A stretch of 64,000 bases of DNA from Owenweeksia hongkongensis DSM 17368 (GTDB taxonomy: Bacteria > Bacteroidota > Bacteroidia > Flavobacteriales > Schleiferiaceae). This document shows, piece by piece, positions 51,735 to 60,569 of the stretch (the stretch's first letter is position 1; each line of letters begins with the position of its first letter). Position numbers and translations under genes: made by a program. A model generated the notes under the pieces. It had not been told where the DNA came from, ran no database searches, and saw only the letters and a program-made list of their open reading frames with translations. The stretch spans positions 62,001-126,000 of the forward strand of contig CAMBEZ010000002.1 of NCBI GenBank assembly GCA_945865885.1. The letters run 5' to 3'.

Positions 51735-52526
51735 CTACTCCGCCGTCCGCGCGGCTTCACGCTGGCTGAGCACGTCCAATAGGTTGGGCAAGGACCAAGC
51801 GTCCGATTCCATCCAAGGACCTACGTGGGTGCGCCGCAGTGCGGCGAGGTAGGCCCCGCACCCCCAATCATGACCCAAGTCGTGCGCCAGGGAACGAATG
51901 TACGTGCCTTTGCCGCATACAATGGAGAGCTCAACGCTTCCCAGCGCTGAATCAAAGGAGTCAATTTCCAGAGACTCCACCACCACCGGGCGGGTGGGGA
52001 TTTCCACCTCCTGGCCTTTCCGGGCCAATTTGTAGAGGGTCTGTCCCCCAATTTTTAGGGCCGAATAAAGGGGCGGACGTTGGTGAATGGTGCCGCGGAA
52101 GTTGGGCAGTGCCGCTTCCAAAGCAGCAGTAGATGAAGGAAAAACAGCTCCGGAAAATGCCTCTTCGGGCGTTTCTGCATCGTAGGAGGGTGTGGTGAAG
52201 CCCAGCTTCAAACGCGCCCGATACCCCTTGCTGCCGGCCATTTCGGACTCAATGCGCTTGGTGGCCTTGCCCACACACACCACCAAAACGCCGGTGGCCA
52301 AAGGGTCCAAAGTACCTGCGTGCCCAATCTTAACGCTCTTCAGCCCGTAAGCGCGGCGCAAAGCATACTTGAGCTTGTTGACCACGTCGAACGAGGTCCA
52401 TTCCAAGGGCTTGTCTACGGCAAAGATCCAGCCTGCCTGAAGTTCTTCTTCCGTGCTGGGGATTTCTTGGAGTCTCGGATGCGCAGCGGCCGAAGCGTCC
52501 TCGGGATTCGGGGGACCTGGAAACAC
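51735..52526 (-). CDS. truB: tRNA pseudouridine(55) synthase TruB
   Basis: About 263 residues from a GTG at 52526. No ATG exists before the catalytic region, so the start is uncertain; a TTG at 52610 overlapping uppP is another option. The domain begins [19 protein letters not shown], the catalytic Asp is D74 in [14 protein letters not shown], and the substrate loops [20 protein letters not shown] and [12 protein letters not shown] are in place. TruB converts U55 of tRNA to pseudouridine. The N-terminal 25-30 residues ([15 protein letters not shown]) are not conserved. It lies 28 bp after uppP in the ftsX-DUF3098-uppP-truB operon. Confidence 0.9.
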   Translation of the reverse strand: MFPGPPNPEDASAAAHPRLQEIPSTEEELQAGWIFAVDKPLEWTSFDVVNKLKYALRRAYGLKSVKIGHAGTLDPLATGVLVVCVGKATKRIESEMAGSKGYRARLKLGFTTPSYDAETPEEAFSGAVFPSSTAALEAALPNFRGTIHQRPPLYSALKIGGQTLYKLARKGQEVEIPTRPVVVESLEIDSFDSALGSVELSIVCGKGTYIRSLAHDLGHDWGCGAYLAALRRTHVGPWMESDAWSLPNLLDVLSQREAARTAE

Positions 52527-52554
52527 GGTGGTGAAAAAAATGCGGAAACTGGAA

Positions 52555-53355
52555 TCAGAACAAAGCAGTTCCCAAGGCCAACAAACCGACGGCAAAACAG
52601 TAGATGGCAAATCCAGACAATTTCGCTTTCTTCACAAAAGAAATCATGGCTTGGCACGCCCACAGTCCGGTAAAAAAGGCCGCAACAAAACCAATGAGCA
52701 AGGGAATAAGGGCACCCGAGTTGCCGGACGATCCCATTTCCACCAGGCTTTTGGTGTCTACCAGCATTTTACCCAAGATCAAGGGGACCACCATCAAAAA
52801 GCTGAAACGAGCTGCTTTTTCGCGGTCTATGCCCAAGAGGACGGCGGTGGCAATGGTTGCCCCGGAGCGCGAAATACCGGGTAAAATGGCAATGGCCTGG
52901 GCAATGCCCACCAAGGCAGCGTCCGAATAACCCACATTCTTGTGGGTCTTTTTGGCCGTATTGGCCCACAGCAGGAGCACACCCGTCAGGAGGAGCATGG
53001 CACCAACAAAAGCAATTTGGCCGTTAAAGAGGGCTTCCAACTGCTCCAAAAAGACCAAGCCCACGATAGCGGCTGGAACCATGGAAAGGATGATTTTGCC
53101 GGCAAATTGTAGGTCGTCGGCATCCCGACGAACCAGGCCGGTCAAAATTTTGCCAATGTCTTTGCGGAAGACCACCACGGTGCTTAACGCCGTTGCGGCG
53201 TGCACCACTACGGTGAACAGTAAACTTTCAGCTGCCTCGGCGTCGTACCCCAAAAGGGCCTTGCCCAGTTCCAAATGCCCGGAGGAGCTTACGGGCAAAA
53301 ACTCCGTCAGCCCCTGGACAATACCCAAAAGCAAGGCTTGAATCAGTGCTTCCAT
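52555..53355 (-). CDS. uppP: Undecaprenyl-diphosphatase UppP (BacA)
   Basis: 266 residues, eight membrane helices. The two active-site repeats are present: GLTEFLPVSSSGHLELG near the N-terminus and LPGISRSGATIATAVLLG in the middle. UppP dephosphorylates undecaprenyl diphosphate so the lipid carrier can be reused for peptidoglycan and other envelope polymers. It starts 2 bp after the DUF3098 gene. Length and motifs match the family. Confidence 0.96.
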   Translation of the reverse strand: MEALIQALLLGIVQGLTEFLPVSSSGHLELGKALLGYDAEAAESLLFTVVVHAATALSTVVVFRKDIGKILTGLVRRDADDLQFAGKIILSMVPAAIVGLVFLEQLEALFNGQIAFVGAMLLLTGVLLLWANTAKKTHKNVGYSDAALVGIAQAIAILPGISRSGATIATAVLLGIDREKAARFSFLMVVPLILGKMLVDTKSLVEMGSSGNSGALIPLLIGFVAAFFTGLWACQAMISFVKKAKLSGFAIYCFAVGLLALGTALF

Positions 53356-53357
53356 CC

Positions 53358-53588
53358 TCAGTTCTGTGCTGCAGGACGACGCAACAAAGCCACCAGGGCA
53401 ACGCCCAATCCAGCCAAAACCAAACCGGGAGCCGCCACCAAACGCTGGGCGTTGAACATTTCGGGATTGTACACGTTGGGGTCGTCGGATCCGCCGCCTT
53501 GCATCAGGAAGTAGCCTACCAAGATCAAAACAATGCTACCCACCAAAAGCAGGTAGGAGGTGCGGTCGAACAAAAATGTGGATTTCAT
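53358..53588 (-). CDS. DUF3098 small membrane protein
   Basis: 76 residues with two helices (about 10-28 and 52-70) joined by MQGGGSDDPNVYNPEMFN, the signature of DUF3098, a Bacteroidota family. Members are nearly always found between ftsX and uppP, as here. The ATG overlaps the ftsX stop by 4 bp. Function is unknown; the neighbourhood suggests cell division or envelope assembly. Confidence 0.92.
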   Translation of the reverse strand: MKSTFLFDRTSYLLLVGSIVLILVGYFLMQGGGSDDPNVYNPEMFNAQRLVAAPGLVLAGLGVALVALLRRPAAQN

Positions 53589-54472
53589 TGGGCATAAAGT
53601 TTATCGGTGTGCAAACGCAAGTACTTGTGTACGGCTAGGAAGGTGCTGCTCAAGGCAATGATCAAACCGAGGAGAAGCAATCCAAAACTGACCGCGGCCC
53701 AAGTGACCCAGGTGAGGAAGGGAGTGGTTTCCGGCGCCCAGGCAGACAGCCCCTGATAGAGGCCGGCCAAGAGCAAGGAAGCTAAGGCTCCACCCAAGGC
53801 GCCCAGTTGGAGGCCCTGCAGCAGGAACGGACGGTGAATAAAGGTTTTGGTGGCGCCCACCAGCTGCATGGTGCGGATGACAAACCGCTTGGCGTAGATG
53901 CTCAAGCGAATGCTGTTGTGGATGAGGGTCACCGAAATCAGCAGCAAGGCTGCCGCAATTCCCAAGAGGAAGAGCGTTATTTTTTCGACGTTTTGGTGGA
54001 CGGCACCCATCAGGTCGCGGTCGTAGACCAAATCTTCCACGGCTGCTTCCTTGCGTAGGCGTTTTTCAAGCGCGTCCAACTGATCCGGGGACAAATACTC
54101 CGCGTGCAGCTTCAAATCCAAGGCGTCGGAAAGGGGATTCATGCCCAAAAAGTCCACGAACTCTTCGCCCAAGTCTTTTTGAAACTCTTCTGCTGCCTGA
54201 TCCCGAGAAACGAAGACCACGCTCCGTACTTCCGGTTGATTGGACCACTTTTGCTGCAGCGCCCGAACCGTTTGCGCATCCGTGTTCGGGACCAAAAAGG
54301 CGGTGAACGTGAAATTTTCTTGCAGCTCCCGTCCGAGTTCGCGCGCTTGCAGCAACAACGAAGCCATGACGCCCACCACAAAAAGGACCAGCGCCATGCT
54401 GACGGTAACGGACACAAAGGCCGTACGGACGCGCTGGCGGTGAAATTGTTCTTCGGGTGCTGGATGAGCCAT
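53585..54472 (-). CDS. ftsX: Cell division protein FtsX
   Basis: 295 residues. One N-terminal helix (about 20-42) is followed by the periplasmic domain (about 45-170, FLVPNTDAQTVRALQQKWSN) and a C-terminal FtsX permease domain with three helices (about 175-290, including SIYAKRFVIRTMQLVGATKTFIHRPFLLQG). FtsX with FtsE forms an ABC-type complex that activates septal peptidoglycan hydrolases. ftsE is not in the window. It leads the operon ftsX-DUF3098-uppP-truB. A TAGATTTG box ends 4 nt before the ATG and is back to back with the leuS promoter. Confidence 0.93.
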   Translation of the reverse strand: MAHPAPEEQFHRQRVRTAFVSVTVSMALVLFVVGVMASLLLQARELGRELQENFTFTAFLVPNTDAQTVRALQQKWSNQPEVRSVVFVSRDQAAEEFQKDLGEEFVDFLGMNPLSDALDLKLHAEYLSPDQLDALEKRLRKEAAVEDLVYDRDLMGAVHQNVEKITLFLLGIAAALLLISVTLIHNSIRLSIYAKRFVIRTMQLVGATKTFIHRPFLLQGLQLGALGGALASLLLAGLYQGLSAWAPETTPFLTWVTWAAVSFGLLLLGLIIALSSTFLAVHKYLRLHTDKLYAQ

Positions 54473-54476
54473 GGAA

Positions 54477-54484
54477 CAAATCTA
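54477..54484 (-). promoter_or_regulatory. -7 promoter box (TAGATTTG), 4 nt before the ftsX ATG
   Basis: TAGATTTG on the minus strand followed by TTCC and the ATG, so the ftsX mRNA is expected to be leaderless. Confidence 0.6.
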
Positions 54485-54504
54485 CAAAAAAGGCACGGAG
54501 GCGC

Positions 54505-54512
54505 TACTTTTG
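54505..54512 (+). promoter_or_regulatory. -7 promoter box (TACTTTTG), 4 nt before the leuS ATG
   Basis: TACTTTTG followed by CGGC and the ATG at 54517. Only 20 bp separate this box from the divergent ftsX box. Confidence 0.65.
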
Positions 54513-54516
54513 CGGC

Positions 54517-57282
54517 ATGGAATACGTACCCGGGATCATTGAAAAGAAGTGGCAGTCCTATTGGCGTGATAATCAGACGTATGCGGCGTCAGACGATCGC
54601 GCGCTTCCCAAGTACTACGTGCTGGACATGTTCCCCTACCCTTCCGGTGCCGGATTGCACGTGGGCCATCCGCTGGGGTACATCGCGTCCGACTGCGTGG
54701 CGCGGTTCAAAAGACACCAAGGATACAACGTGTTGCACCCCATGGGATACGACGCCTTTGGCCTGCCCGCGGAACAGTACGCCATCCAAACGGGGCAGCA
54801 TCCGTCGATCACCACGGAAACGAACATTGCGCGCTACCGGCAACAGCTGGACCGGATTGGATTCAGCTTTGATTGGAGCCGCGAGGTGCGCACGTGCGAA
54901 CCGGATTACTACCGCTGGACGCAGAGGATTTTTGCGCAGTTCTTTGGTAGCTGGTACAACCGCGCAGCGGACCGTGCAGAACCGATTGAATCCCTGGTTG
55001 CGCACTTGTCCGCGCACGGCACGATTGGCTTGAACGCCGCCCAAACGGTAGCACTGGAACTCACTGCAGCCGAATGGAACGCCAAGAATGGTGCGGCCCG
55101 GGAGGCGCTGTTGCAGAATTACCGCCTGGCCTACCGTTCCGAGAGTTGGGTGAATTGGTGCCCCGCATTGGGTACCGTTTTGGCCAACGACGAAATCAAG
55201 GACGGCTATTCCGAACGCGGCGGTCACCCGGTGGTGCAGAAGCAAATGATGCAGTGGAGCATGCGCATTTCCGCCTACGCGCAGCGCCTATTGGACGATT
55301 TGGACCCACTGGACTGGAGCGACTCCATCAAGGAAAGCCAACGGCATTGGATTGGACGCAGCGAGGGCGCTTGGGTGCATTTTGACTTGGCGCAGCCCGT
55401 ACCGGACCGCACGCAATTGACGGTATTCACCACCCGCCCGGACACCCTTTTTGGCGCTACCTACCTGGCGGTGGCCCCTGAATTGGAGGGCTTGGAGGGG
55501 TTGGTGACGGCCGAGCAAGCCGACGCGGTAGCGGCGGTGCGCGAGGCCGCGGGCCGAAAAACCGAACGGGACCGCATGGCCGACGTCAAGACCATCAACG
55601 GGGCTTTCACGGGCTCATACGCCTTGCACCCCCTGACCGGAGCCCCCTTGCCCATCTGGGTGGCGGACTACGTTTTGGCGGGGTACGGAACCGGAGCCGT
55701 CATGGCGGTACCGGCACACGATTCCCGGGACCATCGTTTTGCCAAACACTTTGGCTTGCCCATCGTGGAGGTGATTGCCGGTGGAAACGTGGAGGTGGAA
55801 GCCTTCGAATCGTACGAAGGCATCGCCGTCAACAGCGATTTTTTGAACGGTCGGTCCGTTTCAGAGGCCAAGTCCGCTTGCATTGCGGAGCTTGCTGCCC
55901 GCGGCAAAGGCGAACAACGCATCCAATTCCGCCTGCGCGACGCCATTTTTGGCCGCCAGCGGTACTGGGGCGAGCCCATTCCCGTTTCGTATGCCGACGG
56001 GGTGCCGCAGGTGCTGCCGGAAGACGCATTGCCCTTGGTGCTGCCGGAGGTAGACAAGTACTTGCCCACAGAAAGCGGCGAGCCGCCGCTGGCACGTGCC
56101 GCGCATTGGGCCGATGCTGCCGGAAACGAACTGGAAACCACCACCATGCCGGGTTGGGCCGGCTCCTCCTGGTACTTCCTGCGCTACATGGATCCGCACA
56201 ACCGATCCGAATTTGTGGGCCAGGACGCCGCAAAGTACTGGGGCCAAGTGGATCTGTACGTGGGCGGAAGCGAACACGCCACCGGGCACCTGTTGTACGC
56301 ACGTTTTTGGAATCAATTCTTGTTTGATCGGGGATGGGTTGGCCACCGCGAACCCTTCAAAAAATTAGTGAATCAAGGCATGATTCAGGGCGTGTCGGCC
56401 TTGCTGCACCGACTCCCGGGAACCAACACCTTTGTGAGCGCCGGAGCCGTGGGCAAACGAACCACCAGCCGCATCCACGTGGACGTCTCCTTGATCAACG
56501 AGAAAAATGAGCTGGACCAAGTTGCTTTTCGCGCTTGGCTCCCCGAATTTGCCCACGCGGAGTTTGAAACCGAAAACGGTGCCGTGGTGGTGGAGCGCGA
56601 GGTGGAAAAAATGTCCAAATCCAAGCACAACGTGGTGAATCCGGACGCCGTTGCGGATCAGGTTGGCGCCGACGGTTTGCGGCTGTACGAAATGTTTTTG
56701 GGCCCCCTGGAGCAATCCAAGCCGTGGGACACGCAGGGCATTGCTGGGGTGAGTAATTTCTTGCGCAAAACCTGGCGTTTGTTCACCGCGCAACCGTTGT
56801 CTGAGGAGCCTGCACCGTTGGAGGCGTTGAAAATTGCCCACAAACTCGTTCACAAAGTGGCGTCGGACATGGAAAATTTGTCCTTCAATACCAGCGTTTC
56901 GGCCTTGATGATTGCCGTCAACGAGTTGAGCGCGCTACCCACCCGGCACCGCGAGCCACTGGAAATGCTGGCCATTGCCGTGTCTCCACTGGCACCGCAT
57001 TTGGCGGAAGAATTGTGGGCTCACTTGGGGCATGCGCCTTCCGTTACCCGCGCTCCTTGGCCGCAGGTGGATCCTGCCCTTTTGATGGACGACTTCGTGG
57101 TTTACCCCGTGCAGTTCAACGGTAAAACGCGCTTTTCCGTGGAGGTTCCGCGGTCCGCAACCTCGGCAGAGGTGGAAGCGTTGGTGCGCAGCCACGAGCA
57201 AACGCTGAAGTACGTGGGAGAGCAATCCATCCGCAAGGTCATTGTGGTGCCCGGACGGATTGTGAACCTGGTAGTGGCTTAA
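54517..57282 (+). CDS. leuS: Leucyl-tRNA synthetase
   Basis: 921 residues from MEYVPGIIEKKWQSYW; the open frame is longer by 20 codons, but those run through the promoter. Class I synthetase: HIGH motif as HVGH (48-51), KMSKS as EKMSKSKHNVV (about 698), and an inserted CP1 editing domain (about 220-420) with TTRPDTLFGATYLAVAPE and GTGAVMAVPAHDSRDH. A C-terminal extension after the anticodon domain ends NLVVA. It charges tRNA-Leu in the cytosol. The gene runs divergently from ftsX and converges with the M23 peptidase 22 bp downstream. Confidence 0.97.
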   Translation: MEYVPGIIEKKWQSYWRDNQTYAASDDRALPKYYVLDMFPYPSGAGLHVGHPLGYIASDCVARFKRHQGYNVLHPMGYDAFGLPAEQYAIQTGQHPSITTETNIARYRQQLDRIGFSFDWSREVRTCEPDYYRWTQRIFAQFFGSWYNRAADRAEPIESLVAHLSAHGTIGLNAAQTVALELTAAEWNAKNGAAREALLQNYRLAYRSESWVNWCPALGTVLANDEIKDGYSERGGHPVVQKQMMQWSMRISAYAQRLLDDLDPLDWSDSIKESQRHWIGRSEGAWVHFDLAQPVPDRTQLTVFTTRPDTLFGATYLAVAPELEGLEGLVTAEQADAVAAVREAAGRKTERDRMADVKTINGAFTGSYALHPLTGAPLPIWVADYVLAGYGTGAVMAVPAHDSRDHRFAKHFGLPIVEVIAGGNVEVEAFESYEGIAVNSDFLNGRSVSEAKSACIAELAARGKGEQRIQFRLRDAIFGRQRYWGEPIPVSYADGVPQVLPEDALPLVLPEVDKYLPTESGEPPLARAAHWADAAGNELETTTMPGWAGSSWYFLRYMDPHNRSEFVGQDAAKYWGQVDLYVGGSEHATGHLLYARFWNQFLFDRGWVGHREPFKKLVNQGMIQGVSALLHRLPGTNTFVSAGAVGKRTTSRIHVDVSLINEKNELDQVAFRAWLPEFAHAEFETENGAVVVEREVEKMSKSKHNVVNPDAVADQVGADGLRLYEMFLGPLEQSKPWDTQGIAGVSNFLRKTWRLFTAQPLSEEPAPLEALKIAHKLVHKVASDMENLSFNTSVSALMIAVNELSALPTRHREPLEMLAIAVSPLAPHLAEELWAHLGHAPSVTRAPWPQVDPALLMDDFVVYPVQFNGKTRFSVEVPRSATSAEVEALVRSHEQTLKYVGEQSIRKVIVVPGRIVNLVVA

Positions 57283-57304
57283 ACCCGACGGTTCGCCGAC
57301 GGGG

Positions 57305-58585
57305 TCAATCCCGGCGCTGTTCCGGATAGGTCAGAGCGTCCAACCGCTTCAACAACGGTTGGCTGGTGCGTTCAAAAGCGCCGCGGTACCGATCCGGAAT
57401 GGGTTCGCTGTTGGGCAATTTCAGCGCCAGCGGGTTGACTTGGCGGCCGTTGACCCAAAAGCGGTAGCAAACGTGCGGCCCGGAGGCCAAACCGGTGCTG
57501 CCCACGTAACCAATCACTTGGCCTTGGGACACGCGTGCGCCGGGGCGGATGCCAGATGCAATCCGGCTCATGTGCAGGTACTGTGTGCTGTAGGTGCCGT
57601 TGTGCCGCACTTTGACGAACTTTCCATTTCCAGAATTATACCCCGCTTTGTCCACCACACCGTGGGCAGTAGTTTGGATGGGTGTTCCCGTTGGTGCTGC
57701 GTAGTCCGTTCCCAAGTGGGCTTTCCATCGGCGCTGGACCGGGTGAAAACGGTTCATGGTGTATTTGGACGTGATGCGAAAAAAGTCCAACGGAGCTTTC
57801 AAAAACATCTTTTTCAGGCCCTTGCCGTCCCGGTCAAAGTAGCCCGAAAAACCGGTGGCGGTGTCGTTGAAATAGAGGGCATAGATGGGCTTTCCTCCTT
57901 GTTCAAAAACCGCGGCCAAAACCCGTCCAGCTCCAACGGAAACCGTGTCGTCCACAAACTTCTCTTCAAAAACCACCTTGAAACGATCTCCCGGCTGCAC
58001 CCGGAAGAAGTCGATGGTGTAGGCATAGACTTCCGCCAATTTCACCGCCACGGCCGCAGAAACATCCTGCTCCTGCAACGTTCCAAAAAGGGAACCTTCA
58101 ATCACGGCCGCCACCTGACGCTCCCGGGTAACCACCGGGCGTTCTACGGACTTGACGTACAGTGAGTCCCCGCACGAAAACAAGACGTACCGGGTGGGAG
58201 ACTCCTCGTAAATCAAGTAAAGCAGTGATTTTTCCGCATCGCGCTTGCGAACTGCAATGTAGGTTTCGTCCGCACGCCAGGTGGACGGACGGAAAGCAGA
58301 GCCCGCACGGGCGATGAGGGCATCCGCTCGTGGGTAGGACATGCCCATTGCGTGCAACAATTCCCCCAAGGTTTCTCCGGAGCGAACCGTGTCCCGGTCC
58401 ACGTGAAATTGGTGGCTGCCAAATCCAAACAGGTACAGCGGTGCTGGAGTGCGCAACGCTGCCCGCTCTGGGCTTAAAGCAACCGGACGGGTGGAAACCA
58501 CGGCCCAAAAAACACCGATGACGGCTACCGCAAAAAAGGCCCAAACCGCACCGCGGCGGTAAATTTTGCGTTCGGATTTGTTCAT
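57305..58585 (-). CDS. M23 family metallopeptidase (peptidoglycan endopeptidase)
   Basis: 426 residues from MNKSERKIYRR; about 100 extra codons upstream lie in the TDO-like gene and are rejected. One N-terminal helix (about 12-32) anchors the protein. A long mixed region precedes the LytM/M23 domain (about 275-400) with HLGTDYAAPTGTPI (H-x3-D), YSTQYLHMSRIA (HxH-like region) and GLASGPHVCYRFW (second H). These supply the zinc ligands. It cleaves peptidoglycan cross-links or processes stem peptides. The ATG overlaps the upstream TGA by 4 bp, so it is the last gene of the four-gene two-component operon. Confidence 0.9.
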   Translation of the reverse strand: MNKSERKIYRRGAVWAFFAVAVIGVFWAVVSTRPVALSPERAALRTPAPLYLFGFGSHQFHVDRDTVRSGETLGELLHAMGMSYPRADALIARAGSAFRPSTWRADETYIAVRKRDAEKSLLYLIYEESPTRYVLFSCGDSLYVKSVERPVVTRERQVAAVIEGSLFGTLQEQDVSAAVAVKLAEVYAYTIDFFRVQPGDRFKVVFEEKFVDDTVSVGAGRVLAAVFEQGGKPIYALYFNDTATGFSGYFDRDGKGLKKMFLKAPLDFFRITSKYTMNRFHPVQRRWKAHLGTDYAAPTGTPIQTTAHGVVDKAGYNSGNGKFVKVRHNGTYSTQYLHMSRIASGIRPGARVSQGQVIGYVGSTGLASGPHVCYRFWVNGRQVNPLALKLPNSEPIPDRYRGAFERTSQPLLKRLDALTYPEQRRD

Positions 58586-59559
58586 GCCTGAGGGTCTAAG
58601 GAAGCCAGTTGTTGATCCACCCATTTTTTGCCCCATTCTTCCTGCTCCTGTTCGGACCACATTTCGGGGAAGAAAATTCGCTTTTGGAACCGCGGAGGCA
58701 GGTAACGCTGCCAATTGGTGCCGCCCGTTGCCGGAGCGTCCGACGGTTTTTTGGCCAAGTACTTCACCGCGGTTCGGTAGTGCTGCAGCGGCCAGTCCAC
58801 GTTGATTTGGTGGTCCAATCCGCGCAAAGCCTGGACCAATTCGGGGTTTTGACGGTCCTCGTCGGACAGGTTCTGAACCAAATCCCACAAGGTATTGCCG
58901 CGCCAGCGCAACGCTGTCGTACGGAAGGTTTCGCCGTACTTGGCTTCAAACTGGCGCAAAGTGAGCGTTTTCTCGCCCGTTTCTTCCAAAGTAGCGCCTT
59001 GGCGCCAGTACACATGGTCCAAGAGCACCTGGGGGTCTGCACCTTGTTCCATCAGCGCGGCGCGATGCTCCAACTGCACCAAATGCTCCAACCGGGTGGA
59101 CGCAAATTCCAGAAAACGGTACTGGGCAGACTGAAAACCAGACGCGGGAATGAGGGCCAGTCGGAATTTCAAAAACTGCTCACGCTCCATTCCGTCCGCC
59201 ATGACGCCAAAACTGGTGGCCAGGGCATGAAAATACCGGTTGACGCGGTTGACGCGGCGAACCAGTTCCTCGAGGGTTGCGGGTACCGCGGCGTCCACCA
59301 GCGGTTCCAACTCGTGACGGGACAACTTGAAGTACAGTTCCGTGATTTGGTGGTACATGATGAAAATGGGCTCGTCCGGATACGCCGTGCGCGGTTTCTG
59401 CAACGTGAGCAGCGTGTCCAACTGGACGTAGTCCCAATACGTAATGTACTCCGTCCTATGCAGCCCTTCCAGGAAAGAGGCCAAATCCTGACCGTCCGCA
59501 GCGTACTTGGCCGCCAAAGACGCCAGTTGTTCTTGAACTTCAGGGCTTAAGGTACTCAT
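58582..59559 (-). CDS. Tryptophan 2,3-dioxygenase family heme protein
   Basis: 325 residues of the TDO family. FIMYHQITELYFKLSRHEL holds the distal histidine, KFRLALIPASGFQSAQYR matches the substrate loop, and the proximal heme ligand is likely H260 in PLQHYRTAV, followed by PATGGTNWQRYL, equivalent to the GTGGSSG loop. The Tyr of the substrate pocket is Phe here (QFLKFR). The enzyme would open the indole ring of tryptophan to N-formylkynurenine, yet the Bacteroidota branch is not biochemically proved. No kynurenine pathway genes are nearby. The gene overlaps the histidine kinase before it and the M23 gene after it by 4 bp each. Confidence 0.85.
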   Translation of the reverse strand: MSTLSPEVQEQLASLAAKYAADGQDLASFLEGLHRTEYITYWDYVQLDTLLTLQKPRTAYPDEPIFIMYHQITELYFKLSRHELEPLVDAAVPATLEELVRRVNRVNRYFHALATSFGVMADGMEREQFLKFRLALIPASGFQSAQYRFLEFASTRLEHLVQLEHRAALMEQGADPQVLLDHVYWRQGATLEETGEKTLTLRQFEAKYGETFRTTALRWRGNTLWDLVQNLSDEDRQNPELVQALRGLDHQINVDWPLQHYRTAVKYLAKKPSDAPATGGTNWQRYLPPRFQKRIFFPEMWSEQEQEEWGKKWVDQQLASLDPQA

Positions 59560-60560
59560 GAGGTTGCTGCTTTTTCCAGAGTAAAAGAAAAGGTGGACCC
59601 CACTCCGCGGGTGGAAGTGGCGTGAATTTGCTGCTTGTGGGCTTCCATGATGTGCTTCGCAATGGACAATCCCAGGCCCGTGCCGCCCACGTCTCGGGAG
59701 CGGCTCTTGTCCACCCGATAAAAACGCTCAAATATGCGCGGGAGGTCGGATTCGTCGATGCCAATGCCGTTGTCCGAGACCTTGATCAAAAAACGATCTT
59801 CCAAATCCAAAATATCCACGGTGACGAGGCCTTTCTGCGGTTGGGAGTACTTGATGCCGTTGGAAATCAGGTTGTGGAGCACTTGCTCTATTTTTCGGGA
59901 GTCGCCCAGGGCTTTGTAAATGCGCTCTTTGTCTTTTTTCAAGACCAATTCAACGCCTGCGTCGCGTGCCGACGGCTCCAATTCCTCCAAAACTTCTTTC
60001 AAAGCACGGACCACGTCGAAGGTACCCATCTCCAAGGCAACGGCACCGGATTCCAACCGAGACAATAAATCCATTTCCTGGATGAGGGCGGTCATGCGGT
60101 CCACACTTTTGGCGGCTTTTTCCAAAAACTTTCGGTTGACTTTTGCGTCTTCCAAACCGCCGTCCAGCAGCGTAAATAAATAGCCTTGGATGTTGAAAAC
60201 AGGAGTTTTGAGCTCGTGAGAGAGATTTCCCATGAATTCGCGCCGAAAACCTTCCCGGTCCAACAACCCTTGAATTTGTTGATCTCGGTTTCGGGCCCAA
60301 GACTCCACGTCTTGCTCGACGTCATCCAAACTCACGCGTGAAGTTGCCGCGGTCCCTGGATCTTTTAAAATGGCGTAAATGGCCTTCAGACGTCGGTACA
60401 AAAACTGGTGCACCATTCCGTAAACGAGAATCGCCAAGGCGACGCCAAAGGCTAATGATTTCCAAAGCCGCTCCAAATCGTCCGGAAGCAGCCACCAAAG
60501 ACCCGCTCCGGCCAACAGACCGGCGAGAAAAGCAATTTGTTCGGGACGCTCAAAACGCAT
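59556..60560 (-). CDS. Sensor histidine kinase, PhoR-like
   Basis: 334 residues. Two N-terminal helices (about 8-25 and 34-52) with almost no periplasmic loop are followed by a linker and the kinase core. H-box FMGNLSHELKTP puts the phosphorylated His at 115; N-box HNLISNGIKYS, G1 DNGIGIDESD, F-box FERFYRVDKSRSRD and G2 GGTGLGLSIAKHI follow. This arrangement is that of the PhoR branch, and a periplasmic sensor domain is missing. The kinase starts 9 bp after its response regulator. Regulation by phosphate is suggested by the repeats upstream of the divergent operon (61318-61336) and is inference. Confidence 0.9.
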   Translation of the reverse strand: MRFERPEQIAFLAGLLAGAGLWWLLPDDLERLWKSLAFGVALAILVYGMVHQFLYRRLKAIYAILKDPGTAATSRVSLDDVEQDVESWARNRDQQIQGLLDREGFRREFMGNLSHELKTPVFNIQGYLFTLLDGGLEDAKVNRKFLEKAAKSVDRMTALIQEMDLLSRLESGAVALEMGTFDVVRALKEVLEELEPSARDAGVELVLKKDKERIYKALGDSRKIEQVLHNLISNGIKYSQPQKGLVTVDILDLEDRFLIKVSDNGIGIDESDLPRIFERFYRVDKSRSRDVGGTGLGLSIAKHIMEAHKQQIHATSTRGVGSTFSFTLEKAATS

Positions 60561-60569
60561 CCCGCTAAG

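Noticed and set aside
57283-57304. Hairpin terminator between leuS and the M23 gene
   Set aside because: The CCGACGG copies are direct and not inverted repeats, and no T-run is present.
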